DNA of 64,000 nucleotides from NCBI GenBank assembly GCA_002286855.1, contig NRSV01000004.1:649213-713212 (forward strand). Reading direction: 5' to 3'. How positions within the stretch are numbered: position 1 is the stretch's first letter; every line of letters starts with the position of its first letter. The DNA comes from Bipolaris cookei (taxonomy: Eukaryota; Ascomycota; Dothideomycetes; Pleosporales; Pleosporaceae). The position numbers were made by a program, and so were the translations under genes. Shown one piece after another: positions 44,533 through 56,151 of the stretch. Under the pieces are notes generated by a model that ran no database searches, was not told the DNA's origin, and was given only the letters and a program-made list of their open reading frames with translations.

Positions 44533-45553
44533 TCACCACCAATATATCGATATCCATGCCACCTCCGTCTGCTGCTGCGCCTCCTGCTGCCCCCGCTGCC
44601 CCTGACAGTAGTTTTGCCCTAACTCGTCGGCAATTTTCTCCCTCCGCGCACCGATTTCTTCGTCCGATTCGCAGGGTTGTCAACAATCAAGCTCATCAAG
44701 CTGGGCTAACGTAACATAGTAATATGTTAGCTTATATAGGCTTAATGTTTACTATATCACGTTAGCTCGGCTTAATGAGCTTGATTGTTGACAACTCTGC
44801 CGATTCGCGAGCATCTACTTCGCCCTCTTCTTCTTCCTCTTCAGATAGGTCTATATCCTCCTTCACTAAGTAGTGCTGACTAACATAGTTATGGATAGCC
44901 ACCAGGGCGTACACGAGCTTCACCTGCGTCTTGATCGAGAACTCATGAGGTCGATCAAATATCTGCCACCGTCGCTTGAATGCACCAAAGATATGCTCCA
45001 CTACATTCCTCAAACTTGAGTGGCGAAGGTTAAATAACTCTTGCTTAGTGTTAGGCCTGCAGCTAGCCGCTTCGATCTCTTGCAAATGATAGCGTACGCC
45101 TCTATACGGCGAGAGCAGATTACCTTGATTAGCATACCCGGCATCAGCGAGGTAGTACTTGCCCTCCGCAGGTGAAGAAAAGCCTCGTGCGACTACGTCT
45201 TCGTAGACTCTACCGTCATGGACTAATCCCTTCCACTCCGCCAATACGTAAGTAAAGCTCATATCAAAGTCAACTACAGCTAACACGTTTTTGAGTAAGC
45301 TCCCCTTTACAATTGCGGAAGCGCGCCTGCTCCCTAGCTGGCACATGAAGCTTGAGGTATGTCCCATCAAGTGCACCTACGCAGTCTTTGAAGGACGCGC
45401 GCCTTATATCGTTCCAATTTTGTCTTGGTGTGGAGTCTGGTGGAGGCTTGACTACCTCGCTGTACAGGTTGGAGACTCGTATGCCCTCCAACTCGAGGGT
45501 ATAGAGCCACACACAGTAGCTACTATTGCAATCCTTTTTAGTGGAGGGATATA
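44533..45553 (-). pseudogene. DDE_4 transposase of PIF/Harbinger type, truncated and interrupted
   Basis: Visible catalytic segments are FKDCVGALDGTYL (first Asp), NVLAVVDFDMSFTYVLAEWKG with HDGRVYEDV (second Asp region) and a C-terminal FNLRHSSLRNVVEHIFGAFK with the Glu. The first segment and the rest are in different frames; one extra A in a run of five near 45292 explains the shift. The N-terminus is cut off where the adjoining pogo copy ends, so roughly a hundred residues are missing. Near the C-terminus a 128-bp MITE sits in the frame and supplies a false ending (44762); the original frame continues beyond the insertion to TGA at 44533. An acidic run (EEEEEEGEVDA) precedes the insertion. 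Confidence 0.75.
44672..44799. mobile_element. hAT-type MITE, 128 bp, with 8-bp target duplication
   Basis: The ends read CAGGGTTGTCAACAATC on the left and, reverse-complemented, CAGAGTTGTCAACAATC on the right. The inverted repeats extend about 49 bp with six differences, all transitions. Both sides are flanked by CCGATTCG (44664-44671 and 44800-44807), a perfect 8-bp duplication. CAG-starting ends plus an 8-bp duplication are the signature of hAT elements. There is no coding capacity. Removing the element with one duplication keeps the surrounding transposase frame open, which shows that the insertion came after the Harbinger-type element. Confidence 0.88.
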
Positions 45554-45578
45554 GAGGGGTTAAATAATATTTTACGCT

Positions 45579-47517
45579 ACAAATATCGCTTTGGAGTCTT
45601 GATTGCTCGACCGCGTTGTGACTGAATAGCTGGTGCGCCTGCAACAGCACCCTGAGCCTCTCTACCAGCTGTAGATCTCACGATAGCTCTCTTTTTCGAG
45701 CTAGCTTTTGCAGGAGCCTTGAGGCTGCGCTTCTTACCCTTTTGGGAGGGGTTGAGAGCTTTTTTGAGTCGTTGATGAGTCCTGCGAGCAGCTGCCCTGG
45801 AAGCCTGTTTAGCAGCTCAACCAGCTTTCTCCTTCTCCCTCAATATCCTAGCCTCAACCTTTGCCTGATGCCTCGCTTGAACTGACTCAGCCTTAGCCTG
45901 CCTTGCCTCATCGCGCCATCTATTTGCATTGGCTTTTTGCTGCTATAACTGCTCCTCCTCGCGCTCCTTAAGCTGCTGTCGATCACGTGCCTCCTTCACT
46001 TTCCTCGGAGACCAGAATACAGCTCCACCATGATACTCCTTAGGCTCCTCAAGAAGGAGAGGCTTGCTTCGCTTTCTGCGCATCCTATCACTAACTAAAG
46101 CCTCTCGTTGGCTCTTATTCTCATGCTTAGCGAGCGTTGCTCTAACAGAAAGATGATGAGTAGTCGGATTGAGCTTCGCAATCTTCTTTTGGTCCCTATC
46201 GTTCACTGCGCGATCGACTAGCTGCCTGATCTTCCTCCAATCATAGGAGCTGAGGGTTGAGGGCTCGCTATCGCTAGAGCCTAGGCTAGTATTGAACCTA
46301 TTCAATATAATCTCAGGGTTGAAGGGTAAAAGGCCTGTAGCCTCAAAGGCCTTGAGGATCATCGTTCCTTTAAAAGCGACCTGCCAGGCTCGGTAGAAGA
46401 GTGGTAAGAAGTCCCTCTTGCTCATTGAAGTGAGGCCCTGGCTTCTCTTTATGAAGGCTGCGATCTCATTCGAGTACGCTGTAACGAGAGGCTTGAACAT
46501 GACGACGCCAAGCGGCTGCAGCATATGGGTTAAGGGAGGATATACAGCAAGGAGAATCTTGTTCCGATCACAGTACTCGATGAAATCCATTGTAAGGTGA
46601 GATCCATGGCCATCCACGATAAGCAATCGATAGGAAGATCGAGATTTTGCCTTTGTATTGCGATCAAACACCTGTTTGAGCCACGCAAGGCCGATCTCGG
46701 TATTCATCCAGCCAGAGGGCGATGAGGAGATTCAAACCTGATGAGTTTCAAGATCGAGAGCCCGTAACCAGGAGTCCTGTATCGACCCTGAATTTGATCG
46801 ATAGATGAGGGCAGGCTCAAGGTAAGATCCATTAGCGCATATACAGGCCAGCGACTTTATCCACTCTCGAGAGCCATCCTGGATGGTACTCCTCCACTTT
46901 TCATTCTCGTATGCGGCCTTGCTGAAGATCCTCTTTGAGCGACTTACGACTCCAAGCATGAAGCCCTTCTCATCCATATTGTGTATATATAACGTGCCTC
47001 GACGTGATACTGTTCAATCTTCTCGCGTAGGAGGTTAAAGTAAAGGCTTTATTTGCTCCCTGAATCAGCCTTGTGGCGATTGTTGTCTATGCCCGTCGTC
47101 CATTTTGAGATGAGCTCGCTGGGATATTGCTGCACGAAGCGATCAACCCAATGTACTCCAAGCTCTCTCTTCGCGATCTGTGAAGCGAAATTGCGTATCA
47201 TATCTTGTGTAGGTGGTACATCTCACCTTGTGATGCGTTCAATATATCGTAGGAGCTCTACTTCTTGTTGTGGGTGGAGAGCTTGTTGATTTTCGTAGCG
47301 GGTAGCGCGCGTGGTCGAGACGCCTTGGTGTCTTCGTCTTAGCGTAGTATAGCTACAGCCATACTTTTCTGCAGTTTTTTCAATAACCGAATTTTTCTCT
47401 AGGCTCTAGCAATTCAATTGCTGCAACCGTGGCCTCAATTGAGCTCACGGTGGTGGAGTTATCGCGTGTTGAAGTGGTGGTGTTAATTTGGTGGGTGGGT
47501 CGTTTCGCCGTCAACAT
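45579..47517 (-). pseudogene. Pogo/Fot1-type transposase, near full length but decayed
   Basis: Reading right to left: a start-proximal region with the psq/HTH part (KTAEKYGCSYTTLRRRHQG), a degenerate middle, MDEKGFMLGV with the first catalytic Asp (46980), LLIVDGHGSHLTMDF with the second Asp, the YPPLTHMLQPL segment, and a long basic C-terminal tail ending in KTPKRYL at about 45580. The frame is broken several times: a shift in an A-run near 47392, stops in the middle region, and stops at about 45945 and 45815 in the tail. It ends directly against the Harbinger-type transposase fragment. Tc1/mariner-pogo elements target TA, but inverted repeats for this copy were not identified. Confidence 0.8.
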
Positions 47518-48223
47518 CGGTACAGGTTGCTTGTCTTGGATGGGCACGAGAGCCACCTCAACCAGGATTTCAAGGACTACTGCGAGGAGAACAAGACTAT
47601 AATAGTCTTTATGCCTTCTCATTCATCGCATATCCTCCAGCCACTTGATGTGGTCTGCTTCTCGCCGTTGAAGCTGAAGTACTCTCAGCGCGTATGAGAC
47701 TTGGTACGCCGACGCGTCTTTCCCATCAACAAAGAAGGCTTCTTGCCAGCGTTCAGAGACGCGTTCTTTGACGGTTTTACAACAGATAACTGCAAGAAAG
47801 CCTTTGAGGCAACAGGGCTAGTTCTCTTTGATCCGTTAAGAGTTCTGAACCATCTTGAAGTGCGACACCNTCGGTACAGGTTGCTTGTCTTGGATGGGCA
47901 CGAGAGCCACCTCAACCAGGATTTCAAGGACTACTGCGAGGAGAACAAGACTATAATAGTCTTTATGCCTTCTCATTCATCGCATATCCTCCAGCCACTT
48001 GATGTGGTCTGCTTCTCGCCGTTGAAGCTGAAGTACTCTCAGCGCGTACGAGACTTGGTACGCCGACGCGTCTTTCCCATCAACAAAGAAGGCTTCTTGC
48101 CAGCGTTCAGAGACGCGTTCTTTGACGGTTTTACAACAGATAACTGCAAGAAAGCCTTTGAGGCAACAGGGCTAGTTCTCTTTGATCCGTTAAGAGTTCT
48201 GAACCATCTTGAAGTGCGACACC
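47517..48223 (+). repeat. 353-bp tandem duplication around an N
   Basis: Positions 47517-47869 and 47871-48223 are the same 353 bp, separated only by the undetermined base at 47870. I see one difference, T at 47696 versus C in the second copy. The most economical reading is two overlapping contig ends joined without merging. Confidence 0.9.
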
Positions 48224-48654
48224 AGACCCGGCCAGCACTCCCTCAACCAGATGAGCCGTGGCAGTCTAAAACACCAAGCAACACGCACGAATTTGGATCT
48301 CACTCAAAGCCTGTACACAATTCAATTACTCAGTCATCTATTACAGCGCAAAGAAGCTTCTCTGCGCTCCAGAAAGCGTGCATCCATGAGCTTGAAGAGC
48401 AATTAAAGGAGATAACCAAGCGCAAATCACGCAAAAGAAAGAAGATTCAGAAGGGCAGGACATTAGAGTATAGTGAGGGAGCTTCACTAGTACCTGCAGG
48501 ATCACCAAGCGCAGCTCAGTCAAAGAAAAAGGCTCGTAGTAGTAGGGGTCCTGGGAGGGCTCAACAAAGTGTACAGTGCTGTAGGAACTATGGAGAACCT
48601 GGGCACTACGCTACAACATGTTATAAGGCTACAGAAGTGTCTTCTGATTCATAG
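47517..48654 (+). pseudogene. Second pogo transposase, C-terminal part, with duplicated segment
   Basis: Encodes RYRLLVLDGHESHLNQDF (second catalytic Asp), the SHSSHILQPLDVV segment, the conserved FEATGLVLFDP region, and a tail with a zinc knuckle (CCRNYGEPGHYATTC). The first 353 bp appear twice in tandem around a single N (see the repeat entry). The first copy carries a TGA at 47696-47698 where the second has CGA. The N-terminal half of the transposase is absent. It is a different subfamily from the pogo copy on the other strand, with which it joins head to head at 47517. Confidence 0.8.
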
Positions 48655-49693
48655 CTGAGTGAGCCTTAGGGTGATTTACTAACTAATAGTGATAAGGATT
48701 AAAGTTGAAAAAGATGAGATGGTTTTGCCAAGCAAAACTGGCCGGCTCGGTGATATGGCTGTCTCGGTGATGAATTACATTATTTGTGCTACTGCTCTAG
48801 TAAGGCTTTCAGCGCATTGATGTGCACATCCCTGATACAAAATTTTCCGTGAGGAAGGATGAAAGATTGAAATACGAACCAACCAGCTTTGCATAATGTA
48901 CGGTGAGAGTGAGTTGGCGAGGCAAAGTAAGGCGAAGCGTTGGGTGCTGGCGTGGGTTTAGAGGGACGGTGCTATTGGGATTGCGCTGGTGTTAGGGAAA
49001 CAGGTGTGAAGTTTGGAAGTAATAGAGAGAGGATGGGGGGGGGGGAGTGTTTATAATTCTCTTAGGACGGTGTGTTTGTTGTTTGGGCTGACTTGTTTTA
49101 TTGAATTGAGATGGAAAGGGTGGTTGACGTTATAGAGTGGCTTTGAGGTTTGACTGACGTTGACGCCTTCTCCGTTCTTATATCGTATAGTGATTAGTTA
49201 TAAAATCATCTCATTCTCATTTCCTCTTGCAGTATTCAAGATATTGACAACGCAAATTTGTTTTTCACCGTCTTACTCCTTTGGTTTGTCCAGGCTTCGC
49301 GATACCCCTATCGAAGATCCGTTCACAGCACTCTGAGGCCATGTGTTTGCATAAGTATTGCGGACCCCCACGAACCCATACAACGTTGGATAGATTTTGT
49401 GCTTTCATCATGCTGGCAGAATGCGTTCTCTACTTGACCGCTCTGTGGTCCGTCATAAGATCAATCGCTCTACCCATTGCACTTATGATTCAATGCCTAG
49501 GATTTGCGTTGCAAAAGTTCACTGCGGATTCAAGAGGCACATAGCATACATATGACTCAGCAAAAGTAAGAGGATGCACATGTCTGGCTGCTAGACCGAC
49601 TTGCCGCTTCGGTTTGGGTCTTCGCCGCCAGACTCCGCGGAGACAGTGTGAGAACGCGAGGTTATATCTGCACTATGTAGCCATAGTCGGTCA
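48655..49693. other. Intergenic right of transposon nest
   Basis: Immediately after the pogo tail there are two CTCGGTGAT direct repeats (about 48753 and 48772) that may belong to the element end. A run of 11 G lies at 49035-49045. No gene was seen. Confidence 0.35.
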
Positions 49694-50530
49694 TCCAAGA
49701 AAGGTACGCATGGACACCGGTACCTTTCCCGGCAGCCGATTTTCGAGTCGAAGTATGTTTGGGTCGATCCTGTTGATCGTATGCAGGTAGTGTGGGTTGA
49801 TGCACGGGTCAATGCGGTTTTGCCTGAAGATCAGCGAGGCTATTTGAACGTCGAAGAGGTGACCGAACATAGGAGTATTAGCCAGTAAGCGCTTGTGATA
49901 AGCAATGCTATTGCACGGCAGTTGACTGCGCATGCACATGAAGTGTTGCAGCTGCTGCTCCAAGATGACGTGCCAGTGTCAGCAACGGTTTCCATACAGT
50001 AATACTCCGGCTGTACATATGATCCTGCGACATTGCAAGAGGTCCCAGACTGGGAACTTGCAGAATCGGACGCACCGAAAGCCAGCATACCCATGCACAA
50101 CTCTCTCAATGAAGCCAGGGAAGCCATACCACCGAAAGACTGGCACTGCCCTGCCGACAACCCCACCTGTCCACAAACAGACGCCAACCGCCGACGTTAC
50201 ATCTGCGAACTCCTTACTGCAGTCAACAATATTAGAGATACTATCAGTGCTCATGGCCTCTTCTTAAAGGGTCTTTGGGTTGATCCCAAATACAGGACGC
50301 TCAGATTACTATGCGGCCTTCATACAGGAAGTATTGTGCTGATTCACTCTTCACAAGGCCGAGAGCTTACTCATGGTGTCAGCAATACCGTCATGTCTTC
50401 TGAACCCAAGTTCTGGACCATTACGAAGCGGACGCGCCATTTAAGTTTTGCAGAGTGGATAGGTAGAATTGCCAAGTTACTGGCAGCCTCCAAGAGCAAG
50501 TGTGACGCATTACCTGGAGGTCGCAGTTGA
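49694..50530 (+). other. Unidentified coding-like region, possibly a decayed or intron-containing gene
   Basis: One frame reads protein-like over about 830 bp: a stretch with YVWVDPVDRMQVVWVDARVN, a second with ARQLTAHAHEVLQLLLQDD, and an open 165-codon part from 50033 (WHCPADNPTCPQTDANRR, LWVDPKYRTLRLL) to TGA at 50530. It is interrupted by TAA at 49890 and TAA at about 49999. Both TAAs lie within possible splice donors (GTAAGC and GTAATA), so they could be removed by introns of about 41-50 nt. The upstream start is unclear. I do not recognise the family; it may be a lineage-specific gene, a fragment or a relic. Confidence 0.35.
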
Positions 50531-53020
50531 TACCTTATGGTAGCGAACCCGGGCCAGAGATGTGTGCGACGGTGCGGAATGTGAGGCAGAATGAGATAAG
50601 AGAGGCTCTTTTCGAGGGAGAGAGGTAAAGGCAAGGCGAGGTGGAAGAAGAAGGGCAAGCCCAGGGCGTGAAAGTGATGAATGATTGTTCTCCTCGTAGT
50701 GTTTGTAAGCAGATAACAGATAGCCAATATTGCTCAGCCAAGAGTATAGGCGTATAGCAATGCGTGGTAATGTGGAATGACGGCTTCGTCACAATGATCC
50801 CGTAAGGTGGATTCAATGAAGTGGGCTCCGTAACCATGTTTTCGGTCCTTTTGGACCGTGGTTTCCGAATTGCTCCTTGGTGAATGTATGCCAAGGTAGT
50901 CGGAGTCGGATGAAGTCGAGCGTGTCTCGAGGAATATCAAATCACCATGACACTACTATATGCCGGTCAATGGGCCGCATTCTTGGTAGTAGTTCAGTGG
51001 CTTTGATCCAATCGTTGGAGCCTCAAGTTTCTTTGATACGTGTTAATGGCCTCATTCAGTGGCGCAAGGCCGGTGATGAGCTGGACAGATATCGCCCAGA
51101 AGAAGTGATATCGGAACGTGTGCAGATAATGCCTGTTGGACGTAGCCGTACATCCGCACAGAATTGCGGCCGCGGTCAGAAAGGATCGGCACGTTTGACA
51201 AAACACAAAACAGCGGCATACATATGCAGGGTGAAGAACCATCGGGTACATTTGCGGGCCATGTGATTGGTTTCCGTTTCAGGATCCATGGTCGGTATGT
51301 TTGTCGCCCCCATGTACCCACTCTGCCTAGAATCTTGGAACTATAGGCTGGTGTGTTAACGGCTAAGGCTGGGATTAGGGTTTGACTATGGGATTTGTGC
51401 TATTAGGTCCTTCTGTTTTGGGCAAATACGCGTTGATACGTCTTCCGGTGAAACCTTTTGGGCGGAGTCGGTGGTCTACCTGGCTTACAGTGTTTCTATC
51501 AACCAGGTAAAGTTGTTTGTGTGCCATGTTCTGTGTCCAAAATAAACGTGGATGAAGGATCAGGGGCTAGCTCGGCACGTGCAATGGAGGGTCTGCCTCT
51601 AGCCGTTTGCATGACCAAGTAAGCCACAGGGCTCCGGGATTGGATGGCGGTTGTCGGGTCTTTGAACAGCATTCAGTAGACCAATGTGAGTAAGACCGAT
51701 GATACTGAGCGGGAGGGCTGGGGTCGGCATGTGATGTTGGTGTGATGGTGCAAAGGATTGTGCACGAGAGAGGTGGGCGCCTTGTCTCATCCAAACGTTT
51801 TCGCCGCTGCCGTCATGTATCACGTACGGGATTCCTAATCCCGTTCCCCAGCATGCACGATTCATTCTCGGCGTTTGTGCGCGCAGCAAGAAACCAGATC
51901 AGACCATATCCCATACACCTATACAGCCAAGGCTCTTTGCCTCCCCACCTGGAGTGCGCAAAAACTTCGACACTGCAAGACCCGCAACCCGCTCCACTGG
52001 ACTTTGTAACAGCGCTGGAGGGGCCATGTGACGTTCAAAAGACCCGGCTTCCAGGATGCGATTGGGTTGCATGTCCACACACCGCCAGCGTTAGGCGCAC
52101 TCTAGAAGGGGGAGAGAGAATTGCTAGACGTTGCTAAGACGTGGTCGGACAATCCACCCAACGAACAATGGGCGTCGAAAGAAGCCCACTCAAGAAGGCT
52201 CGGCTGACGGCGAAGCATCTTGGCTGTCGCATACGCCGCTCCCCATCTTGGCCTCAATGAGGTGGTGAAAGCTTCGGCGCTGGCGGCGGCACGGCTTGAC
52301 TGCGGGGTTTGCTCGCCAAGTTTTGTGGCTGCTTCACCGGCCTGAAGCTTCTTTGTGAAAAGATATGGCGACAAGCCTCCGCGGCGCCACGAGAGCTTGT
52401 GTGGGTGCAAGCATCAAAAGTCTCTTTTCTTTGCTGTGGTCGGGCCTGCTGTTGTTGCGACGCTCCAATATGGTCGTGCTTGCAGCTGTCCCGCAAAGTT
52501 ACCACTGTGCGGGAGACGCGAAGAAAAAAGTCCCCCGTGGGGAAAAAACACAACGGCGTCTGGCGTGGTAAAGATCAGCACACACACCCACTTGTTTTTC
52601 TCCGCGCCGTCTCAAGAGTCTTTGCACACTGACGATGAGATCCCGGGTCAATGTCTGTTCCCTCACTCGCGCTGGCGTCGTCGCCGGGCCCACCTCGATT
52701 GCTTAGCGCAATATGGCGTCCTTGGCTGCCCCGACGCGGTTACATCCACTGTCCATCCCTCAACAACCACTGCACACGCGGTCTTGGCTCTTCTTGGCCC
52801 GTATCAAGGCCCAGCGGCTGACTGACCAGGGCATCGATAGCACCGTTGCGAGGGCATACAGTGGTGCTGCAAGAGACTGCAAAAAGTATATATTCGACTT
52901 CCCCGCGTCCAGTCATGAGGCTATCATTGCGATCGGGCTCGTGCCTACTATTAAAAGGCAGTCCTCCCCTTCTCCCATTGCCTTGAAATCCACTCGAGAG
53001 TGTCCTCTGTCCTCTACATC
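50531..53020. other. Long 5' region of carboxylate transporter gene, no gene called
   Basis: About 2.5 kb. It contains many overlapping short frames on both strands with arginine- and serine-rich translations and no family character. A palindromic CACGTG lies at 51576, and a TATA-like AGTATATATTC at about 52886, some 130 bp upstream of the start codon. The region could hold a lineage-specific transcript. Confidence 0.35.
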
Positions 53021-54673
53021 ATGGCGACCGCAAACCGTCCTGCTGACCCGCTGGCCAAGGGCGTCATCCCCACTGCCAAACAGAGTTTGAAGGACCTCTT
53101 CACCTGGGACCAGCGCATAGTCGTTACAAACGACTATGGCGAGGAGCACTGCGAGTGGCAGAAGCCAGAGCCTCTCAAGAACCCCATCAGCCTTTTTTCC
53201 CAGCTTGGCTGGAAGGACTGGCTGTACTTCCTGGTTGGATTCCTTGCCTGGACAGCTGATGCTTTCGACTTCCACGCTCTGTCCATCCAGACCACCAAGC
53301 TTGCCCACTACTATGACACGACCAACACCGCCATCACAACAGCCATCACCTTGACGCTGCTCCTCCGCTCCGTCGGCGCTGCCATGTTCGGTGTGGCCGG
53401 AGACAAGTTTGGTCGCAAGTGGCCTATGGTCCTCAACATGATCATTCTCGGCCTGCTCCAGGTCGCTACCATTTATGCCGGTACCTTCCAGCAGTTTTTG
53501 GCCGTCCGCAGTCTGTTCGGTCTCTTCATGGGAGGTGTCTACGGAAACGCCATTTCCATGGCCCTCGAGAACTGCCCGTAAGTTTGAAAGCAAGATTGAC
53601 AGATATCCTCAGTACTAATCTTCTCAGTCTTGATGCTCGTGGTCTTATGAGCGGTATTCTGCAGCAAGGATACTCATTCGGTTATGTCCTCGCGGCCTGT
53701 GCCAACTTGGGCGTCGGAGGCGCAACCAACACATGGAAGACTGTTTTCTGGGTCGGTGCCGGTTTCTCCATTGCTGTCGGTCTTGTCCGTGTCCTCTTCC
53801 CTGAGTCGAAGCAATTTCTTGAGGCCAAGCGATCCGGCCAGAAGAAGGCCCCTGGCGCTTTCTGGGCTGAGACTAAGCTTATGCTCAAGAAGGAGTGGAA
53901 GATGTGCATTTACTGCATCATCCTTATGACTTGGGTATGTTTTTTTGTAAACGTCAGAATACGAAATGTGGTAACTAACACTGATGCAGTTCAACTACTA
54001 CTCCCACACCAGCCAGGACAGCTACACCACCTTCATGAAGGAGCAGAAGCATCTCAGTGCCGCCGGTGCCACCCGCGCCTCCATTCTTATGAAAACTGGT
54101 GCTTGCGTCGGAGGTACTATTCTCGGATACACTTCGCAGTGGTTCGGTCGCCGTCGAATGATTGTCTGCGCCGTCTTGATCTCCGGATGTCTCATCCCAG
54201 CCTGGATCCTTCCCACCACCGAGCGCGGCCTCTCGGCCTCTGGCTTCATGATCCAGTTCTTTGTCCAGGGCGCTTGGGGTGTCATTCCCATCCACTTGAG
54301 CGAGCTTTCACCCCCTGCGTTCCGTTCCTCTTTCGTCGGTATCACCTACCAACTCGGAAACATGATTTCCTCGCCTTCCGCCCAAATCGTCAACGCCATT
54401 GCTGAAGCCACCATCATCAAGACCGCAAAGGGCGAGCCGTCTCCCGCTTACGGCCCCGTCATGGGCGTTGCTACTGCCATTATCGTTCTCGGTATTGCCG
54501 TCACTACCGCTCTTGGCCCCGAGAAGAAGGGTCGCCACTTTGAAGAGGCCGGCCCCATTGGCGCTAATATCACCGCTGTTAAGGACATCGAGACCGGCAG
54601 CATTCACAGCGAGAAAAATGGCGCAAAGGCCGTCGAAGTTATCGATAACTCGGAGAAGGATGAGAAGATTTAA
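53021..54673 (+). CDS. JEN-type monocarboxylate:proton symporter (MFS), 515 aa
   Basis: Three exons: 53021-53577, 53628-53934, 53990-54673; introns of 50 and 55 nt, the second with a CTAAC branch site. The start at MATANRP removes seven leader residues of the longest frame. About twelve membrane segments are visible. Family signatures include WLYFLVGFLAWTADAFDFHA, the MFS loop GDKFGRKWP, and LDARGLMSGILQQGYSFGY. NYYSHTSQDSYT matches the functional motif N-x2-[ST]-H-x-[ST]-Q-D-x3-T of yeast Jen1 and relatives at every position. Such transporters import lactate, pyruvate or other short carboxylates across the plasma membrane and are glucose-repressed in yeasts. Codon use is strongly biased to C-ending codons, suggesting high expression. 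It is 22 kb from the catabolic cluster, so a direct connection is not implied. Confidence 0.93.
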
Positions 54674-56151
54674 TGGTAAACGCGCTGTGTGTGACGGGTT
54701 TCACAACTACTTGATACCACACTCGGTCACTGGAAGACCGTAGATATGACTATGTAACGAAGCAATGCAAATCATTTGAAATATCCAACTTACCTCTTTC
54801 CCACTTCAAAATCCCTCGTGAACTATGCACTCGTGATATCGATAATCCATACATACATACATGCATACCTGCTCCCCAGTTCCCTTTTTTCTGGCCTAAT
54901 TCAAAAATTTCTACTCACATCTCACATACTATCACAACTACCATCCGTCAAGCCCACCACTCCCGCACACTTCATTTGCGCCCACAAGCACCATCTATCC
55001 CGCGGAACAGAGCCGCAAAACTTCTCCTTTGCCCACGTGGGAGCCCCAAGATCGCCAAGAAACGCACGTACGGGCTTGGGAGTAGAGTCAAATCCTTTGT
55101 ATCGTGGCCTGATGTGAGCGAGGCTCGGGGGCTCGGGGGCTCGGGGGCTCGGGGTGGTTCATAGCACAGTGGGCCCCCACTCATCCCCAATGAATAGATA
55201 GTGGGAGAGAGTGGTCTAGGAGGTACCTGGATTAGGTATCCCGGTCTCGGGGGGCAGGATTTGCGGTCCGGATTCGGCTTTTTTTTCTTTTTTTTCCGTG
55301 GGGGGATGAGGAGTGGTGGAAGTAAGGTGGGAGCTAGTGGTCTCAATTGTATGTGTGTAGGAATATGCATGTAGGTACACTGCGTATAGTGTGGGAAGGT
55401 TGGGTCGGCTGGGACAGGTAGTAGTAGGTAGTGTTGCGCACGTACCAAGTTGTTTGGAGTGGGGAAGCTGCAAGGGGTTGGGGATGAGGTGTATGATTTT
55501 TGCTTTTGTGGGAGAGTGCGGGTGCCTGTGTCTTTTTTGTTTTTTTTAAATCTTGTTTAGAGATGGGTAGGTGTTTTGCAGTGGAATGGTCATCGAGCAA
55601 GTTGAAGGTCGCTGTCACATGTCTTTGTGAAGTGGGCTTGGCGTGCTGTACTAAAGAATGGGGGCCAAGTCTGCAAGCCTATCTTGCTTTCTGTTATCTC
55701 TACGCCGCACGTGCGTTTCATTGCCCGCCATGTCTGAACCCAAAGAATACTGACATCCGGACCGAATTGTTTCTATGAATAGTCACAGTGGTATTGTATC
55801 TTATACTCTCACTCACTCAGACGAAGACTTAAGATACTGTTGGTATTCGGCAAGACGTCTTTCTCCAGCGCTCGGTCCTAGAAAAATGGGGCAGATTTCT
55901 TTAGATCCCATATGAGCATGATTGGCCAGGCACAGCCAGCGCCCGAGAAACAGAGGTGGCGTAGCTGACAGAACCAGGTAGCTGCATTACCCCCTCAGCA
56001 GCGTACAAGAACTCAGCCTTGTCAAGATGAGACGGTCACTCAACGGCCAGCACTCCTCTAAAAATTCGTAGAAACGAATCTCATCAATTGTTTACGTGTT
56101 GCTCCCGCTACTACCCTGCTCTCACACGTTCATATTCTCTAATGACTAGCT
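54674..56151. other. Intergenic, no gene seen
   Basis: Contains the transporter's 3' region, a pyrimidine-rich part (54780-55020) and a small tandem repeat, listed separately. Short frames in this stretch lack family character. Confidence 0.4.
55121..55156 (+). repeat. Tandem repeat of a 9-bp GC-rich unit
   Basis: The unit GCTCGGGGG occurs about four times in a row, with imperfect ends. Probably a simple slippage repeat. Confidence 0.75.

Noticed and set aside
45270..45650. Start of the Harbinger-type transposase at MLLQAHQLF
   Set aside because: That part is the C-terminal tail of the adjoining pogo transposase read in a wrong frame; the pogo frame ends there in KTPKRYL.
52913..53593. 226-aa minus-strand frame
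   Set aside because: Antisense of exon 1 of the JEN transporter, favoured by its strong C-ending codon bias.
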